Shown: positions 53,849 through 62,269, counted from the first letter of the stretch. The stretch is 64,000 nucleotides of DNA from an uncultured Lachnoclostridium sp. (GCA_905212635.1 CAJMFH010000002.1:1-64000); one strand, 5' to 3'. Program-made: numbers and translations. Notes: generated from the letters alone by a model not told the origin.

Positions 53849-55254
53849 TACATCACAACCTTCTGCACTACTTCATCCATGTGCATTCCACGGGAACCTT
53901 TTACCAAGATCCAGTCACCTTCTTTGGCACACTTCTTTACAAACGCAGCCGCCTCTTCATTGTCTTTACAATTTTTTACAGTTATATTTGAAGTCTCTTC
54001 CACCTGCTTTGCGATAAAGGAAGCTCCTTCGCCTACTGTGATCACAAGATCCAATGTTTTGCCCTTCTGCGCTTCTTCTACAATAAATTTGCCGATTCCG
54101 CGATGCAATTCTTCGGTCTGTTCTCCCAGTTCGAGAACATCTCCCAGCACCGCAATCTTCTGTCCGGTCTTTGCATAATCAAACAGAGCATCAATATTAC
54201 TGTTAATAGAATCCGGGCTGGCATTGTACGTATCGTCGATCACATGATATCCATGGGCATCTTTTCGTTCGCCACGCATGGAAAATGGACGGTACTCCTT
54301 TAATGCCTGTACAGCATCGTCAAACGGTACGCCAAACTGTTCTCCGAGAGCCATCGCAACCAAGGCATTATTCACATTATGGCCGCCCATCACAGACAAT
54401 TCGACTTCGCCTGTCTGTCTGCCATGATAGACAAATTTCTGTCCGTTTTCTGTCACGGCAAGATCGGTCGCCCGCACCTCGCAGTCCGCTTCGGTTCCAT
54501 AATAACAGATCGGACATTTGGCCTTGCACAATGAATACGGCACATTTTCACCGGTGATCTGCTTCATGTCACCATTCCCGCAAATATACAGTCTGCCATC
54601 ATGGGAAGTCCCGACATATTTGACAATATGCCCTTTCTCTTTGGCTATATTTTCACGGCTTCCAAGATTCCCAATATGGGACACTCCGATATTGGTCATT
54701 ACCGCCGTCTGCGGTTTGGCAATTTCTACCAGCCGTGCCATCTCGCCCGGAAGACTCATTCCCATCTCAAAGATGGCAAGTTCTGTCTCCGGCTCCAATT
54801 CAAACATCATCAGCGCAACCCCGATCTGGCTGTTCCAGTTTCCCTGTGTCTTTACAACACGGTATTTTTTCTCCAATACCGCACTGATCATCTCTTTGGT
54901 TGTCGTTTTTCCAACACTTCCCGTCACACCGATAACCGGGATATCAAAACGGCTGCGGTAATACGCCGCCGTTTTTTGAAGTGCCGCAAGAGTGTCCTCT
55001 ACATAGATGCAGCTTCCCGAAGCCGCCGGCACAACATCTTTTTTCGACGAAAATGTCACACCGGCTCCTGCCTGCATCACCTGTGGGATAAACCGGTGAG
55101 CATCTACCCGTTCTCCCACGATTGGTACAAACAGGGAATCTTTTCCCGCTTTTCGTGAATCGGTCACCACATTTGTAACAACACCATTTTTATCTCCCCA
55201 AAGCAGGGTTCCGTCCACTGCTTTGAGAATTTCACTGATACCAATTGGAATCAT
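53848..55254 (-). CDS. murF: UDP-MurNAc-tripeptide D-Ala-D-Ala ligase
   Basis: The product has 468 residues. It adds D-Ala-D-Ala to UDP-MurNAc-tripeptide, the last cytoplasmic Mur ligase step. The P-loop is VTGSVGKTTTKEMISAVLEK; other motifs are FEMGMSLPGEMARLVEIAKP, NIGVSHIGNLGSRENIAKEK, IDDTYNASPDSINSNIDAL and KGSRGMHMDEVVQ. It is separated from the dcw cluster by 26 kb and sits instead between dapB and priA (26-base gap and 1-base overlap), so its expression is probably tied to the dapAB transcript. Confidence 0.95.
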   Translation of the reverse strand: MIPIGISEILKAVDGTLLWGDKNGVVTNVVTDSRKAGKDSLFVPIVGERVDAHRFIPQVMQAGAGVTFSSKKDVVPAASGSCIYVEDTLAALQKTAAYYRSRFDIPVIGVTGSVGKTTTKEMISAVLEKKYRVVKTQGNWNSQIGVALMMFELEPETELAIFEMGMSLPGEMARLVEIAKPQTAVMTNIGVSHIGNLGSRENIAKEKGHIVKYVGTSHDGRLYICGNGDMKQITGENVPYSLCKAKCPICYYGTEADCEVRATDLAVTENGQKFVYHGRQTGEVELSVMGGHNVNNALVAMALGEQFGVPFDDAVQALKEYRPFSMRGERKDAHGYHVIDDTYNASPDSINSNIDALFDYAKTGQKIAVLGDVLELGEQTEELHRGIGKFIVEEAQKGKTLDLVITVGEGASFIAKQVEETSNITVKNCKDNEEAAAFVKKCAKEGDWILVKGSRGMHMDEVVQKVVM

Positions 55255-55280
55255 CGTTCTCGTCTTTCCTCTCTATCCGA

Positions 55281-56036
55281 TCAGCCGATGACATCTGCCA
55301 TATCAAACCGGCCAGTCTCTTTTCCATTCAAAAATTTTGCTGCGGCAACGGCACCTTTTCCAAATACCGCCTTACTGTATGCGGTATGGGAAAACGTTAC
55401 CACTTCGTCCGTTCCGGCAAAAATCACATCGTGGTCGCCGACAATCGTTCCACCACGCACGGCGCTGATTCCAAGTTCTTTTTTGCCTCGTTTTTCCCTT
55501 CTCTGGGAACGGTCAAAAATATATTCATACTGGTTATCCATCGCCTCATTGACGGCATCTGCAAGCGCAAGTGCCGTTCCGGATGGCGCATCCAGCTTCT
55601 GGTTATGATGTTTTTCTACGATCTCCACATCAAAGCCCTCCGCCGCCAATACTTTGGCTGCCTCCTGTACAAGGCGCATCAAAGTATTGATACCGAGTGA
55701 CATATTGGCAGATTTTAACACTGCTGTCTTTTTCGATGCTTCTTCAATCTTTGCCAGCTGTGCTTCGTCGTAACCGGTCGTACAGAGTACAACCGGCACT
55801 TTCTTTTCTTCACAGTATGCGAGCAGATCATCCAGAATCTTTGGTGTTGAAAAATCAATGACCGCATCTGCTTCCACATCACAGTCTTTGATGGAAGAAA
55901 ATACCGGGTAATCCTTGGAACCGTCATCCACAATGTCAATTCCTGCTACGATTTCTGCTTCTGCGTCTTCACTTACAATTTTTGTAATTGTCGTTCCCAT
56001 AGCGCCATTACAGCCGCTCATAATGATTCTTGTCAT
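55281..56036 (-). CDS. dapB: 4-hydroxy-tetrahydrodipicolinate reductase
   Basis: The product has 251 residues from ATG 56036 (MTRIIMSGCNGAMG), with AAGGA about 10 bases upstream; an ATG three codons earlier is too close to it. It reduces the dapA product with NAD(P)H toward diaminopimelate and lysine. Landmarks: MSGCNGAMGTTITKIV for the nucleotide, VVLCTTGYDEAQ, SANMSLGINTLMRLV, EKHHNQKLDAPSGTALALAD with catalytic His and Lys, and ISAVRGGTIVGDHDVIFAG. It lies 24 bases after dapA. Confidence 0.97.
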   Translation of the reverse strand: MTRIIMSGCNGAMGTTITKIVSEDAEAEIVAGIDIVDDGSKDYPVFSSIKDCDVEADAVIDFSTPKILDDLLAYCEEKKVPVVLCTTGYDEAQLAKIEEASKKTAVLKSANMSLGINTLMRLVQEAAKVLAAEGFDVEIVEKHHNQKLDAPSGTALALADAVNEAMDNQYEYIFDRSQRREKRGKKELGISAVRGGTIVGDHDVIFAGTDEVVTFSHTAYSKAVFGKGAVAAAKFLNGKETGRFDMADVIG

Positions 56037-56060
56037 GTCGTACATTTCCTTCCGTTGTCT

Positions 56061-56951
56061 TTATTTTACTTCAATCCCTGCTTTTTTCATCTCGTCAGCA
56101 AGTACTTTGGCATGCGCCTCTTCCATCTCGGTCAATGGCATACGAAGTGGTCCTACTTCCATTCCCATCAGGTTCATCGCCTTTTTGACCGGGATTGGGT
56201 TCACTTCGCTGAACAGGGCATGAATCAGATCCAGATATCCTAACTGCATCTCCATTGCTTTTTTCGTATCACCGGCAAAGAATGCGGCTGTCATATCATG
56301 TGTCTCCTGTGGCAGAATGTTGGAAAGCACGGAAATCACACCTTTTCCACCAAGGGAAAGTACCGGAATAATCTGGTCGTCGTTTCCGGAATACAGATCC
56401 ACGGAACCGCCCGCCATGCTGAGTACATCTGCTACTTCGGAAAGATCGCCTGTCGCATCTTTTACACCAACGATATTATCTACCGTCTTACACAATTCCA
56501 CTACGGTTTCCGGTGCAATCTTCACGCCGGTACGTCCCGGAATATTGTAAAGAATGATCGGAATCTTTACGCTCTCCGCAACGGCTTTAAAATGTGCCTT
56601 CAATCCGTTCTGTGTACATTTATTATAATATGGTGTTACCAACAAAAGGCCGTCCGCACCGGCTGCCTCTGCTTTTTTCGAGAGATCGACTGCGGTGCGT
56701 GTACAATTAGAACCTGTTCCGGCGATTACCGGGATTCTTTTATTTACCACTTCGCAGCAATAACGGATACACTCGATATGCTCTTCTACCGTAAGGGTAG
56801 AAGCCTCTCCCGTTGTACCACAGATAATGATCGCGTCCGTGTGGCCTGCGATCTGCTGCTCGATCACTTCCTTTAATTTGTCATAGTTCACACTTCCATC
56901 CTGATTCATAGGAGTAACAAGTGCTACTCCGGCTCCTGTAAAAATAGCCAT
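56061..56951 (-). CDS. dapA: 4-hydroxy-tetrahydrodipicolinate synthase
   Basis: The product has 296 residues from ATG 56951 (MAIFTGAGVALVTPMN), 6 bases after GGAGG; an upstream ATG at 56981 lacks a site. It condenses pyruvate with aspartate semialdehyde, the first step of the DAP/lysine branch. Typical are IICGTTGEASTLTVEEH, AGTGSNCTRTAVDLSKKAEA, LLVTPYYNKCTQNGLKAHF with the catalytic Tyr, YNIPGRTGVKIA and VGVKDATGD with the Schiff-base Lys. A lysine riboswitch and its terminator lie directly upstream. Confidence 0.97.
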   Translation of the reverse strand: MAIFTGAGVALVTPMNQDGSVNYDKLKEVIEQQIAGHTDAIIICGTTGEASTLTVEEHIECIRYCCEVVNKRIPVIAGTGSNCTRTAVDLSKKAEAAGADGLLLVTPYYNKCTQNGLKAHFKAVAESVKIPIILYNIPGRTGVKIAPETVVELCKTVDNIVGVKDATGDLSEVADVLSMAGGSVDLYSGNDDQIIPVLSLGGKGVISVLSNILPQETHDMTAAFFAGDTKKAMEMQLGYLDLIHALFSEVNPIPVKKAMNLMGMEVGPLRMPLTEMEEAHAKVLADEMKKAGIEVK

Positions 56952-57002
56952 AATTTCCTCCATTCTGCCGCGTGGCGGCACTATATTTATTTTTCCTGTA
57001 AT

Positions 57003-57045
57003 GTAACGATTCCGAATCCAGTGTATGGGTGTCCTGAATCGTTAC
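57003..57045 (-). repeat. Dispersed palindromic repeat, copy B
   Basis: On the minus strand a 43-base element begins GTAACGATTCAGG and ends GAATCGTTAC, with 10-bp pairing ends. Its interior CCATACA matches copy A at 8159-8202. It lies in the dapA leader, between the riboswitch terminator and the start codon. No T run follows, so it is not a terminator. Confidence 0.6.
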
Positions 57046-57075
57046 GTTGTTACAAACAGTTGAGTTTCCTGCACT

Positions 57076-57114
57076 AAAAAGGATATGCAACGTTCCGAGG
57101 AATGCTGCATATCC
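57076..57114 (-). terminator. Lysine riboswitch expression platform (terminator)
   Basis: On the minus strand GGATATGCA and TGCATATCC form a strong stem, extended inwards, followed by TTTTT. It directly follows the lysine aptamer, so lysine binding should favour termination before dapA. Confidence 0.9.
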
Positions 57115-57120
57115 GCAATT

Positions 57121-57296
57121 TCAATACTTTGTAGCACTCCATCATAAAGATGACAGTCATATACCTGTTTGATATATGCCCAGGGTTAGCAGCATCAGGT
57201 CACTGCCCCCTTCGGCAGACTTTCCTTTCTTTGAGCCATCACTTGTGTACCTGACACATCAGGAAAAATACTGATAAAGTCCGCGCCTCTACTGTT
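57121..57296 (-). ncRNA. Lysine riboswitch (L box)
   Basis: Reading the minus strand from 57296, the conserved core elements occur in order: AGTAGAGGCGCGG, AGTA, AAAGAAAGGAAAGTC, GCCGAAGGGGGC, CTGATGCTGC, ACTGTC and GGAGTGCTAC, which closes the P1 helix with GTAG. This is the known L-box consensus. The aptamer is followed by a terminator (57076-57114) and then dapA-dapB. Exact ends are approximate. Confidence 0.93.
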
Positions 57297-57313
57297 TTAT
57301 TAACTTACTTTTT

Positions 57314-57342
57314 ATCATAACACTTCTGTATGTGTTCGTCAA
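57314..57342 (-). promoter_or_regulatory. Promoter of the lysine riboswitch-dapA transcript
   Basis: On the minus strand TTGACG (57337-57342), a 17-base spacer and TATGAT (57314-57319) stand about 18 bases before the riboswitch start. Confidence 0.8.
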
Positions 57343-57390
57343 GAACTTTTCGTGCAGGCACGAACTGATTTTGACGTTGAAACATTACCA

Positions 57391-60300
57391 TCAGATCAAC
57401 TCGTGGATTTCCTGTAAGGATTTCACACCAATCTCACCTTCATGGATCACGGTATAAATTCCATCTGCCGTAGCTTTTGCTGCTGCCATCGTCGTCATAT
57501 ATGGAATTTTTGCCTTAATCGCATTTTTACGGATGTAACTGTCATCAAAAGCTTTCTCATCGCCCGTCGCCGGTGTATTGATGATGAGCTGGATCTTTCC
57601 ATTGATGATCGCGTCTACGATGTTTGGCTTGCCTTCCTGCATCTTATTAATGCGCTCTGCTTTGATTCCATTTTCTTTCAACAGTTCATACGTCGTTCCG
57701 GTTGCCAGAATTCCAAAACCGCATGCCTCAAATTTTTTCGCCACTTCAACGAGTTCCGGTTTATCTTTCTTGCTGACACTCATCAGTACATTTCCTTCTT
57801 TTGGAAGTCTTGTCTGTGTTGCTTCCTGTGCCTTAAAGAAGGCCTCTCCGACATTTTCCGAAAGCCCAAGCACTTCTCCGGTAGAACGCATTTCCGGTCC
57901 GAGTACCGGATCCACTTCCTGGAACATATTGAATGGGAATACGGCTTCCTTCACTCCATAGTATTTTGGATTTACCGGTTTCATATTCTCAATCGGAGAA
58001 GGATTTCCGGTCAATTCTCTTGTCATAATCTGGGTTGCCAGTTTTACCATCTGTACATTACATACTTTCGATACCAATGGAACCGTACGGGAAGCTCGCG
58101 GATTTGCCTCCAATACGTATACTTTTCCATCTTCGATCGCATACTGCATATTCATCAATCCGCAGACACCCATTTCTTCGGCAATTCTGCGTGTGTAATC
58201 TTTGATTGTCTCGACAAGTTCTGCCGGAATATTTTTGGATGGAAGGATACATGCGGAATCTCCCGAATGTACTCCTGCCAGCTCAATATGCTCCATAACA
58301 GCCGGTACAAAAGCATGTTTGCCATCTGCGATCGCATCTGCCTCGCATTCCATCGCATGACGCAGGAAACGGTCGATCAGAATCGGACGGTCCGGTGTCA
58401 CGCCTACGGCTGCTGCCATATATTGTTTCAGGCTTTCCGGATCATTGACTACTTCCATACCACGTCCGCCGAGGACATAAGATGGACGCACCATAACCGG
58501 ATAACCGATCTCATCTGCAATTTTAAGTGCTTCTTCCACATCTACTGCCATACCTGCTTCCGGCATTGGAATGTTCAATTTTTCCATCATGCCGCGGAAC
58601 AGATCACGGTCTTCTGCCATATCAATGATCTCCGGCGATGTTCCGAGGATATTGACTCCGTTTTTCTTCAGATCTGCTGCCAGATTCAGTGGTGTCTGTC
58701 CACCAAACTGTGCGATGACACCGAGTGGCTTCTCTTTTTCATATATACTCAAAACATCTTCAAGTGTTAATGGCTCAAAATACAATTTGTCGGAAGTATC
58801 GTAATCTGTGGATACGGTTTCCGGATTACAGTTTACAATAATGGTCTCAAATCCCATCTCTTTCAGAGCAAAGGCTGCATGTACACAACAGTAGTCAAAT
58901 TCGATACCCTGACCGATACGGTTTGGTCCGCCGCCGAGGATCATGATCTTTTTCTTGTCCGTTACGGTAGACTCATCTTTTGCATTGTATGTAGAATAAT
59001 AATACGCACTGTCTTTTGTACCACTTACGCGAACCGGCTCCCAGCTCTCGGTGATACCAAATCCGGTTCTTGCCTTGCGGATCTCTTCTTCCGTCACTTC
59101 AAGGATCTGTGCCAGATAACGGTCGGAGAAACCATCTTTTTTCGCTTTCTCAAGAACATCTTTTCCCGGCACTTTTCCTTTATTTGCCAAAAGTGCCTCT
59201 TCTTCCTCTACCAGTTCTTTCATCTGCTCGATAAAATAATGTTTGATCTGTGTGCGCTCAAACAATTCTTCCACGGTAGCCCCTTTGCGAAGTGCTTCAT
59301 ACATGATAAACTGACGCTCACTTGTCGGATAGATCAACATCTGCATCAATTCATCCTTTGTTTTCTCATGGAAATCTTTGGCAAATCCAAGACCATAACG
59401 TCCAATCTCCAGACTACGGATGGCTTTCTGGAATGCCTCTTTATAATTTTTACCGATGCTCATGACTTCGCCGACAGCACGCATCTGTGTTCCCAGCTTG
59501 TCCTCGGAATCTTTGAATTTTTCAAATGCCCATCTGGCAAATTTAATAACGACATAATCTCCGCTTGGCACATATTTGTCTAATGTACCATTGACGCCAC
59601 ACGGAATCTCATCCAGTGTAAGTCCGGACGCAAGCATCGCAGATACGAGTGCGATCGGGAAACCTGTCGCTTTGGATGCCAGTGCGGAAGAACGGGATGT
59701 TCTCGGATTGATCTCGATAACAACGATTCGGTCAGATACCGGATCATGGGCAAACTGCACATTGGTTCCACCGATTACCTGTACTTCATCTACAATTTTA
59801 TAAGCCTGTTCCTGAAGGCGTTTCTGAACATCTTCGGAAATCGTAAGCATCGGAGCGGAACAGAAGGAATCTCCTGTGTGCACTCCAAGAGGATCAATAT
59901 TTTCGATAAAGCAGACCGTGATCATATTGCCTTTTGCATCACGCACTACTTCCAGTTCCAATTCTTCCCATCCGAGAATGGATTCTTCGATCAACACCTG
60001 GCCGACAAGACTTGCCTGAAGTCCACGTGCACAGACGGTTTTCAATTCTTCTACATTATATACGAGTCCACCGCCGGCTCCTCCCATCGTATAAGCAGGA
60101 CGAAGAACGACCGGATAACCGAGTTTATCTGCGATCTCAAGGGCTTCCTCTACGGAATACGCTACTTCGCTTCGTGCCATTTCGATGCCAAGCTTGTTCA
60201 TCGTCTTTTTAAATTCGATACGGTCTTCTCCACGCTCGATTGCATCGACCTGAACACCGATAACTTTTACATCGTATTTATCTAAAATGCCGGCGCTTGC

Positions 60301-60606
60301 CAATTCGGAACACAAGTTCAGGCCTGACTGTCCACCAAGGTTTGGCAGGATTGCATCCGGACGCTCTTTTTCTATGATCTGCTCCAAACGTTTTACATTC
60401 AATGGTTCGATATAGGTAACATCTGCAATGTCCGGATCTGTCATGATCGTCGCCGGGTTTGAGTTTACCAGTACGATCTGGTATCCAAGCTGGCGAAGCG
60501 CTTTACATGCCTGTGTTCCTGAATAATCAAATTCACATGCCTGTCCGATGATGATCGGTCCTGATCCAATGATCAATACTTTCTTAATGTCCTCTCTTTT
60601 ACTCAC
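57391..60606 (-). CDS. carB: Carbamoyl-phosphate synthase large subunit
   Basis: The product has 1071 residues from a GTG start (MSKREDIKKVLIIGSGPIII), 6 bases after GGAGG; a longer frame begins at 60639. It makes carbamoyl phosphate for pyrimidines and arginine from ammonia, bicarbonate and two ATP. The two ATP-grasp halves are seen: IGQACEFDYSGTQACKALR, RPAYTMGGAGGG and EINPRTSRSSALASKATGFP in the first; MILGGGPNRIGQGIEFDYCC, RPSYVLGGRGMEVV and EANPRASRTVPLVSKV in the second. A C-terminal MGS-like allosteric domain follows. The glutaminase gene carA is not adjacent on either side. Confidence 0.97.
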   Translation of the reverse strand: MSKREDIKKVLIIGSGPIIIGQACEFDYSGTQACKALRQLGYQIVLVNSNPATIMTDPDIADVTYIEPLNVKRLEQIIEKERPDAILPNLGGQSGLNLCSELASAGILDKYDVKVIGVQVDAIERGEDRIEFKKTMNKLGIEMARSEVAYSVEEALEIADKLGYPVVLRPAYTMGGAGGGLVYNVEELKTVCARGLQASLVGQVLIEESILGWEELELEVVRDAKGNMITVCFIENIDPLGVHTGDSFCSAPMLTISEDVQKRLQEQAYKIVDEVQVIGGTNVQFAHDPVSDRIVVIEINPRTSRSSALASKATGFPIALVSAMLASGLTLDEIPCGVNGTLDKYVPSGDYVVIKFARWAFEKFKDSEDKLGTQMRAVGEVMSIGKNYKEAFQKAIRSLEIGRYGLGFAKDFHEKTKDELMQMLIYPTSERQFIMYEALRKGATVEELFERTQIKHYFIEQMKELVEEEEALLANKGKVPGKDVLEKAKKDGFSDRYLAQILEVTEEEIRKARTGFGITESWEPVRVSGTKDSAYYYSTYNAKDESTVTDKKKIMILGGGPNRIGQGIEFDYCCVHAAFALKEMGFETIIVNCNPETVSTDYDTSDKLYFEPLTLEDVLSIYEKEKPLGVIAQFGGQTPLNLAADLKKNGVNILGTSPEIIDMAEDRDLFRGMMEKLNIPMPEAGMAVDVEEALKIADEIGYPVMVRPSYVLGGRGMEVVNDPESLKQYMAAAVGVTPDRPILIDRFLRHAMECEADAIADGKHAFVPAVMEHIELAGVHSGDSACILPSKNIPAELVETIKDYTRRIAEEMGVCGLMNMQYAIEDGKVYVLEANPRASRTVPLVSKVCNVQMVKLATQIMTRELTGNPSPIENMKPVNPKYYGVKEAVFPFNMFQEVDPVLGPEMRSTGEVLGLSENVGEAFFKAQEATQTRLPKEGNVLMSVSKKDKPELVEVAKKFEACGFGILATGTTYELLKENGIKAERINKMQEGKPNIVDAIINGKIQLIINTPATGDEKAFDDSYIRKNAIKAKIPYMTTMAAAKATADGIYTVIHEGEIGVKSLQEIHELI

Positions 60607-60664
60607 TTTTGTCCTCCATTCCGAAGCCGCATACGGCACTCTCTAATTTTCTCTATTCCTTTCT

Positions 60665-60692
60665 ATTTTACAGAAAATTCAGAAAAAGTAAA
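60665..60692 (-). promoter_or_regulatory. carB promoter
   Basis: On the minus strand TTTACT (60687-60692), a 16-base spacer and TAAAAT (60665-60670) lie about 60 bases before the GTG. The roughly 240 bases between carB and the corrinoid adenosyltransferase hold this and the terminator at 60803-60845; no PyrR-type attenuator or other gene is apparent. Confidence 0.5.
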
Positions 60693-60802
60693 TAGGAAAT
60701 CAGAAAATAAATAAATTTAAGTGTAATATTTTATTGCAAAATGACACCCTTGCTTTTCTCTGTCGGGACCGCTCGCGCTTAGAAGAACCTCCGCAGCGAC
60801 AA

Positions 60803-60845
60803 AAAAAGACTTTCCTCTACCTTTTCGGCAGCTGAAAGTCTTTTT
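60803..60845 (-). terminator. Terminator after the corrinoid adenosyltransferase gene
   Basis: AAAAAGACTTTC and GAAAGTCTTTTT form a 12-bp stem with a 19-base loop and T runs on both strands. It lies about 35 bases after the stop at 60881 and can work in both directions. Confidence 0.85.
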
Positions 60846-60880
60846 GTTTTCTGCTATGTACGAATTCCATAGATGTTATC

Positions 60881-61363
60881 TCACAGGATTTCTGAAACTT
60901 CATCTACATAGGCTCGGATCTGTTCCGGCAGTTTGGTGCCGGTGATAATGAGTTTTCGGTAATCCCCCTGAATACGAAGCAAGTCTTCTACGTCATCCTC
61001 TGTCAAAATCCCAAGGTCAATTAATCCCAGTAGTTCATCCAAAATAATAACATCGCTTTCTCCGGTTTCAAGAACTTTTTTTGAAAAGTTAAACCCATTT
61101 AGTATATTTGCTTTTTCTTCTTCTTTTTCACTCTCTGATAAATCACAGTAACTGACTTCACTTTTATCAAATCGGAAAATCTGTACATCTGGTTCAAGCC
61201 GGTCTAAGACCTGAAACTCATCGGCAACCTTTCCCTTCAGAAACTGGATCATCGTGATCCGCTGTCCATGCTGGAGTTCTCTGAGCGCCTGCCCTACAGC
61301 GGCAGATGTCTTTCCTTTACCTGTTCCATAAAAGGCTTGTATAATCCCTGATTCCATCGTCAT
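60881..61363 (-). CDS. cobO: Corrinoid adenosyltransferase, CobO/BtuR type
   Basis: The product has 160 residues from ATG 61363 (MTMESGIIQAFYGTGKGKT), with AGAGG 5 bases upstream; a longer frame to 61414 runs through the promoter leader. It adenosylates the cobalt of cobalamin precursors. The P-loop GTGKGKTSAAVGQALRE, MIQFLKGK, a DEL block in VIILDELLGLIDLGI and ITGTKLPEQIRAYVDEVSEI fit the CobA/CobO/BtuR family; it is shorter than the typical 190-200 residues, and lacks the usual N-terminal extension. It is monocistronic here. It could also serve salvage rather than de novo synthesis. Confidence 0.88.
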   Translation of the reverse strand: MTMESGIIQAFYGTGKGKTSAAVGQALRELQHGQRITMIQFLKGKVADEFQVLDRLEPDVQIFRFDKSEVSYCDLSESEKEEEKANILNGFNFSKKVLETGESDVIILDELLGLIDLGILTEDDVEDLLRIQGDYRKLIITGTKLPEQIRAYVDEVSEIL

Positions 61364-61379
61364 AAACACCTCTCTTTGG

Positions 61380-61395
61380 TTTGTGTTGACACAAA
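61380..61395. promoter_or_regulatory. Perfect inverted repeat in the cobO leader
   Basis: Arms TTTGTGT and ACACAAA flank TG. The repeat lies 17 bases upstream of the cobO ATG, between its promoter and ribosome binding site, where a protein could block transcription. No B12 riboswitch core is visible. Confidence 0.4.
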
Positions 61396-61425
61396 TTTGA
61401 CAACACTCGCTCATTTATGAGAAAT

Positions 61426-61454
61426 AATTTACCACAAATTTTAAGAAATGGCAA
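61426..61454 (-). promoter_or_regulatory. cobO promoter
   Basis: On the minus strand TTGCCA (61449-61454), a 17-base spacer and TAAATT (61426-61431), in the gap after the SSB stop, about 60 bases before the cobO start. Confidence 0.55.
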
Positions 61455-61472
61455 GCAAATTTTTACGATCCC

Positions 61473-62177
61473 CTACTCGTCGTCCATACCATAAGTCTCC
61501 GGTTCATCGAATTCCGGTTCTTCGGATGCAGCCACGATTGCTGACATCGGATCCACGCGTTCCAGTTTGCTTACCGATATTTCATAAGCGGTTCTGGTCT
61601 CGAATTCTTCCTCCCCGATGCGTTTCTGATACTCACGGCTCTGGATTCTTCCCCATAGCTGAATGTGATCTCCTACTTGAAAACCATCGGCAAAACGTGC
61701 ATTACGTCCCCAGCAGATACAAGGGATATAATCGGATTTTCCATACGGACGGTTTACTGCAAGCAATACATCTGCAATCTCGCGTCCCAATGGCGTCTTA
61801 CGATATACCGGCAGTTTGCAGATATATCCGTCTAAGAAAATGTGATTTGGTTTTTCACATTCTCCCGGCTCGTCGTCCACACGAATGTCACGAACAAACA
61901 TGGAAAGAACCAGACGATTGTGATTCTCCTCGTGACGATTGTAAGAACGGAACTGTCCGGATGCTTCGATAAATTTTCCACGGTAATCCTGTTTGACATC
62001 AATCAAACGTTCCGACACCATAAGCGGAATCGTATCGAATACATTGCTTAAACGTCGTACTGACAATTGAAGAGTATAGAACCCCTCTCCATACACCTCA
62101 TGGCTGAAAGTGAAATCGCTGATCACCTCTCCATACACATTTACCTGATTGTTTCCTAGCACCTTATCTGTCATCAT
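61473..62177 (-). CDS. Single-stranded DNA-binding protein with two OB folds
   Basis: The product has 234 residues. Two OB-fold units are visible: residues 8-102 (NQVNVYGEVISDFTFSHEVY, FIEASGQFRSYNRHEENHNR) and residues 108-205 (HIFLDGYICKLPVYRKTPLG, REIADVLLAVNRPYGKSDYI, CICWGRNARFADGF, VGDHIQLWGRIQSREYQK). The second is clearly SSB. An acidic tail EPEFDEPETYGMDDE follows but lacks the classical DDDIPF tip. One chain with two OB folds would act like a dimer of a normal SSB. It is divergently arranged with typA. The usual rpsF-ssb-rpsR context is missing, so a second, canonical SSB is likely elsewhere. Confidence 0.82.
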   Translation of the reverse strand: MMTDKVLGNNQVNVYGEVISDFTFSHEVYGEGFYTLQLSVRRLSNVFDTIPLMVSERLIDVKQDYRGKFIEASGQFRSYNRHEENHNRLVLSMFVRDIRVDDEPGECEKPNHIFLDGYICKLPVYRKTPLGREIADVLLAVNRPYGKSDYIPCICWGRNARFADGFQVGDHIQLWGRIQSREYQKRIGEEEFETRTAYEISVSKLERVDPMSAIVAASEEPEFDEPETYGMDDE

Positions 62178-62260
62178 ATATGACCCCCTTTGTTTATTTA
62201 CCTGTGTCTATGCCACCCGGTGAAGACAGATGACATAAATGCGCATTCGCACACTCTGAT

Positions 62261-62269
62261 ATTATAACA
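62261..62269 (-). promoter_or_regulatory. Extended -10 promoter of the SSB gene
   Basis: On the minus strand TGTTATAAT at about 85 bases before the ATG gives an extended -10; no good -35 is seen. It is divergent from the typA promoter, and the two share the 234-base intergenic region. Confidence 0.5.

Noticed and set aside
56881..57090. Small minus-strand frame between the lysine riboswitch and dapA
   Set aside because: It begins in the riboswitch terminator and overlaps the start of dapA in another frame; no ribosome binding site.
57343..57390. Palindrome TTCGTGC/GCACGAA after carB as a terminator
   Set aside because: The loop would be only two bases and no T run follows.
57442..58770. 442-codon open frame on the plus strand opposite carB
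   Set aside because: It is antisense to a clear CarB with conserved motifs, has a Cys/Phe/Ile-rich composition typical of a shadow frame, and lacks a ribosome binding site.
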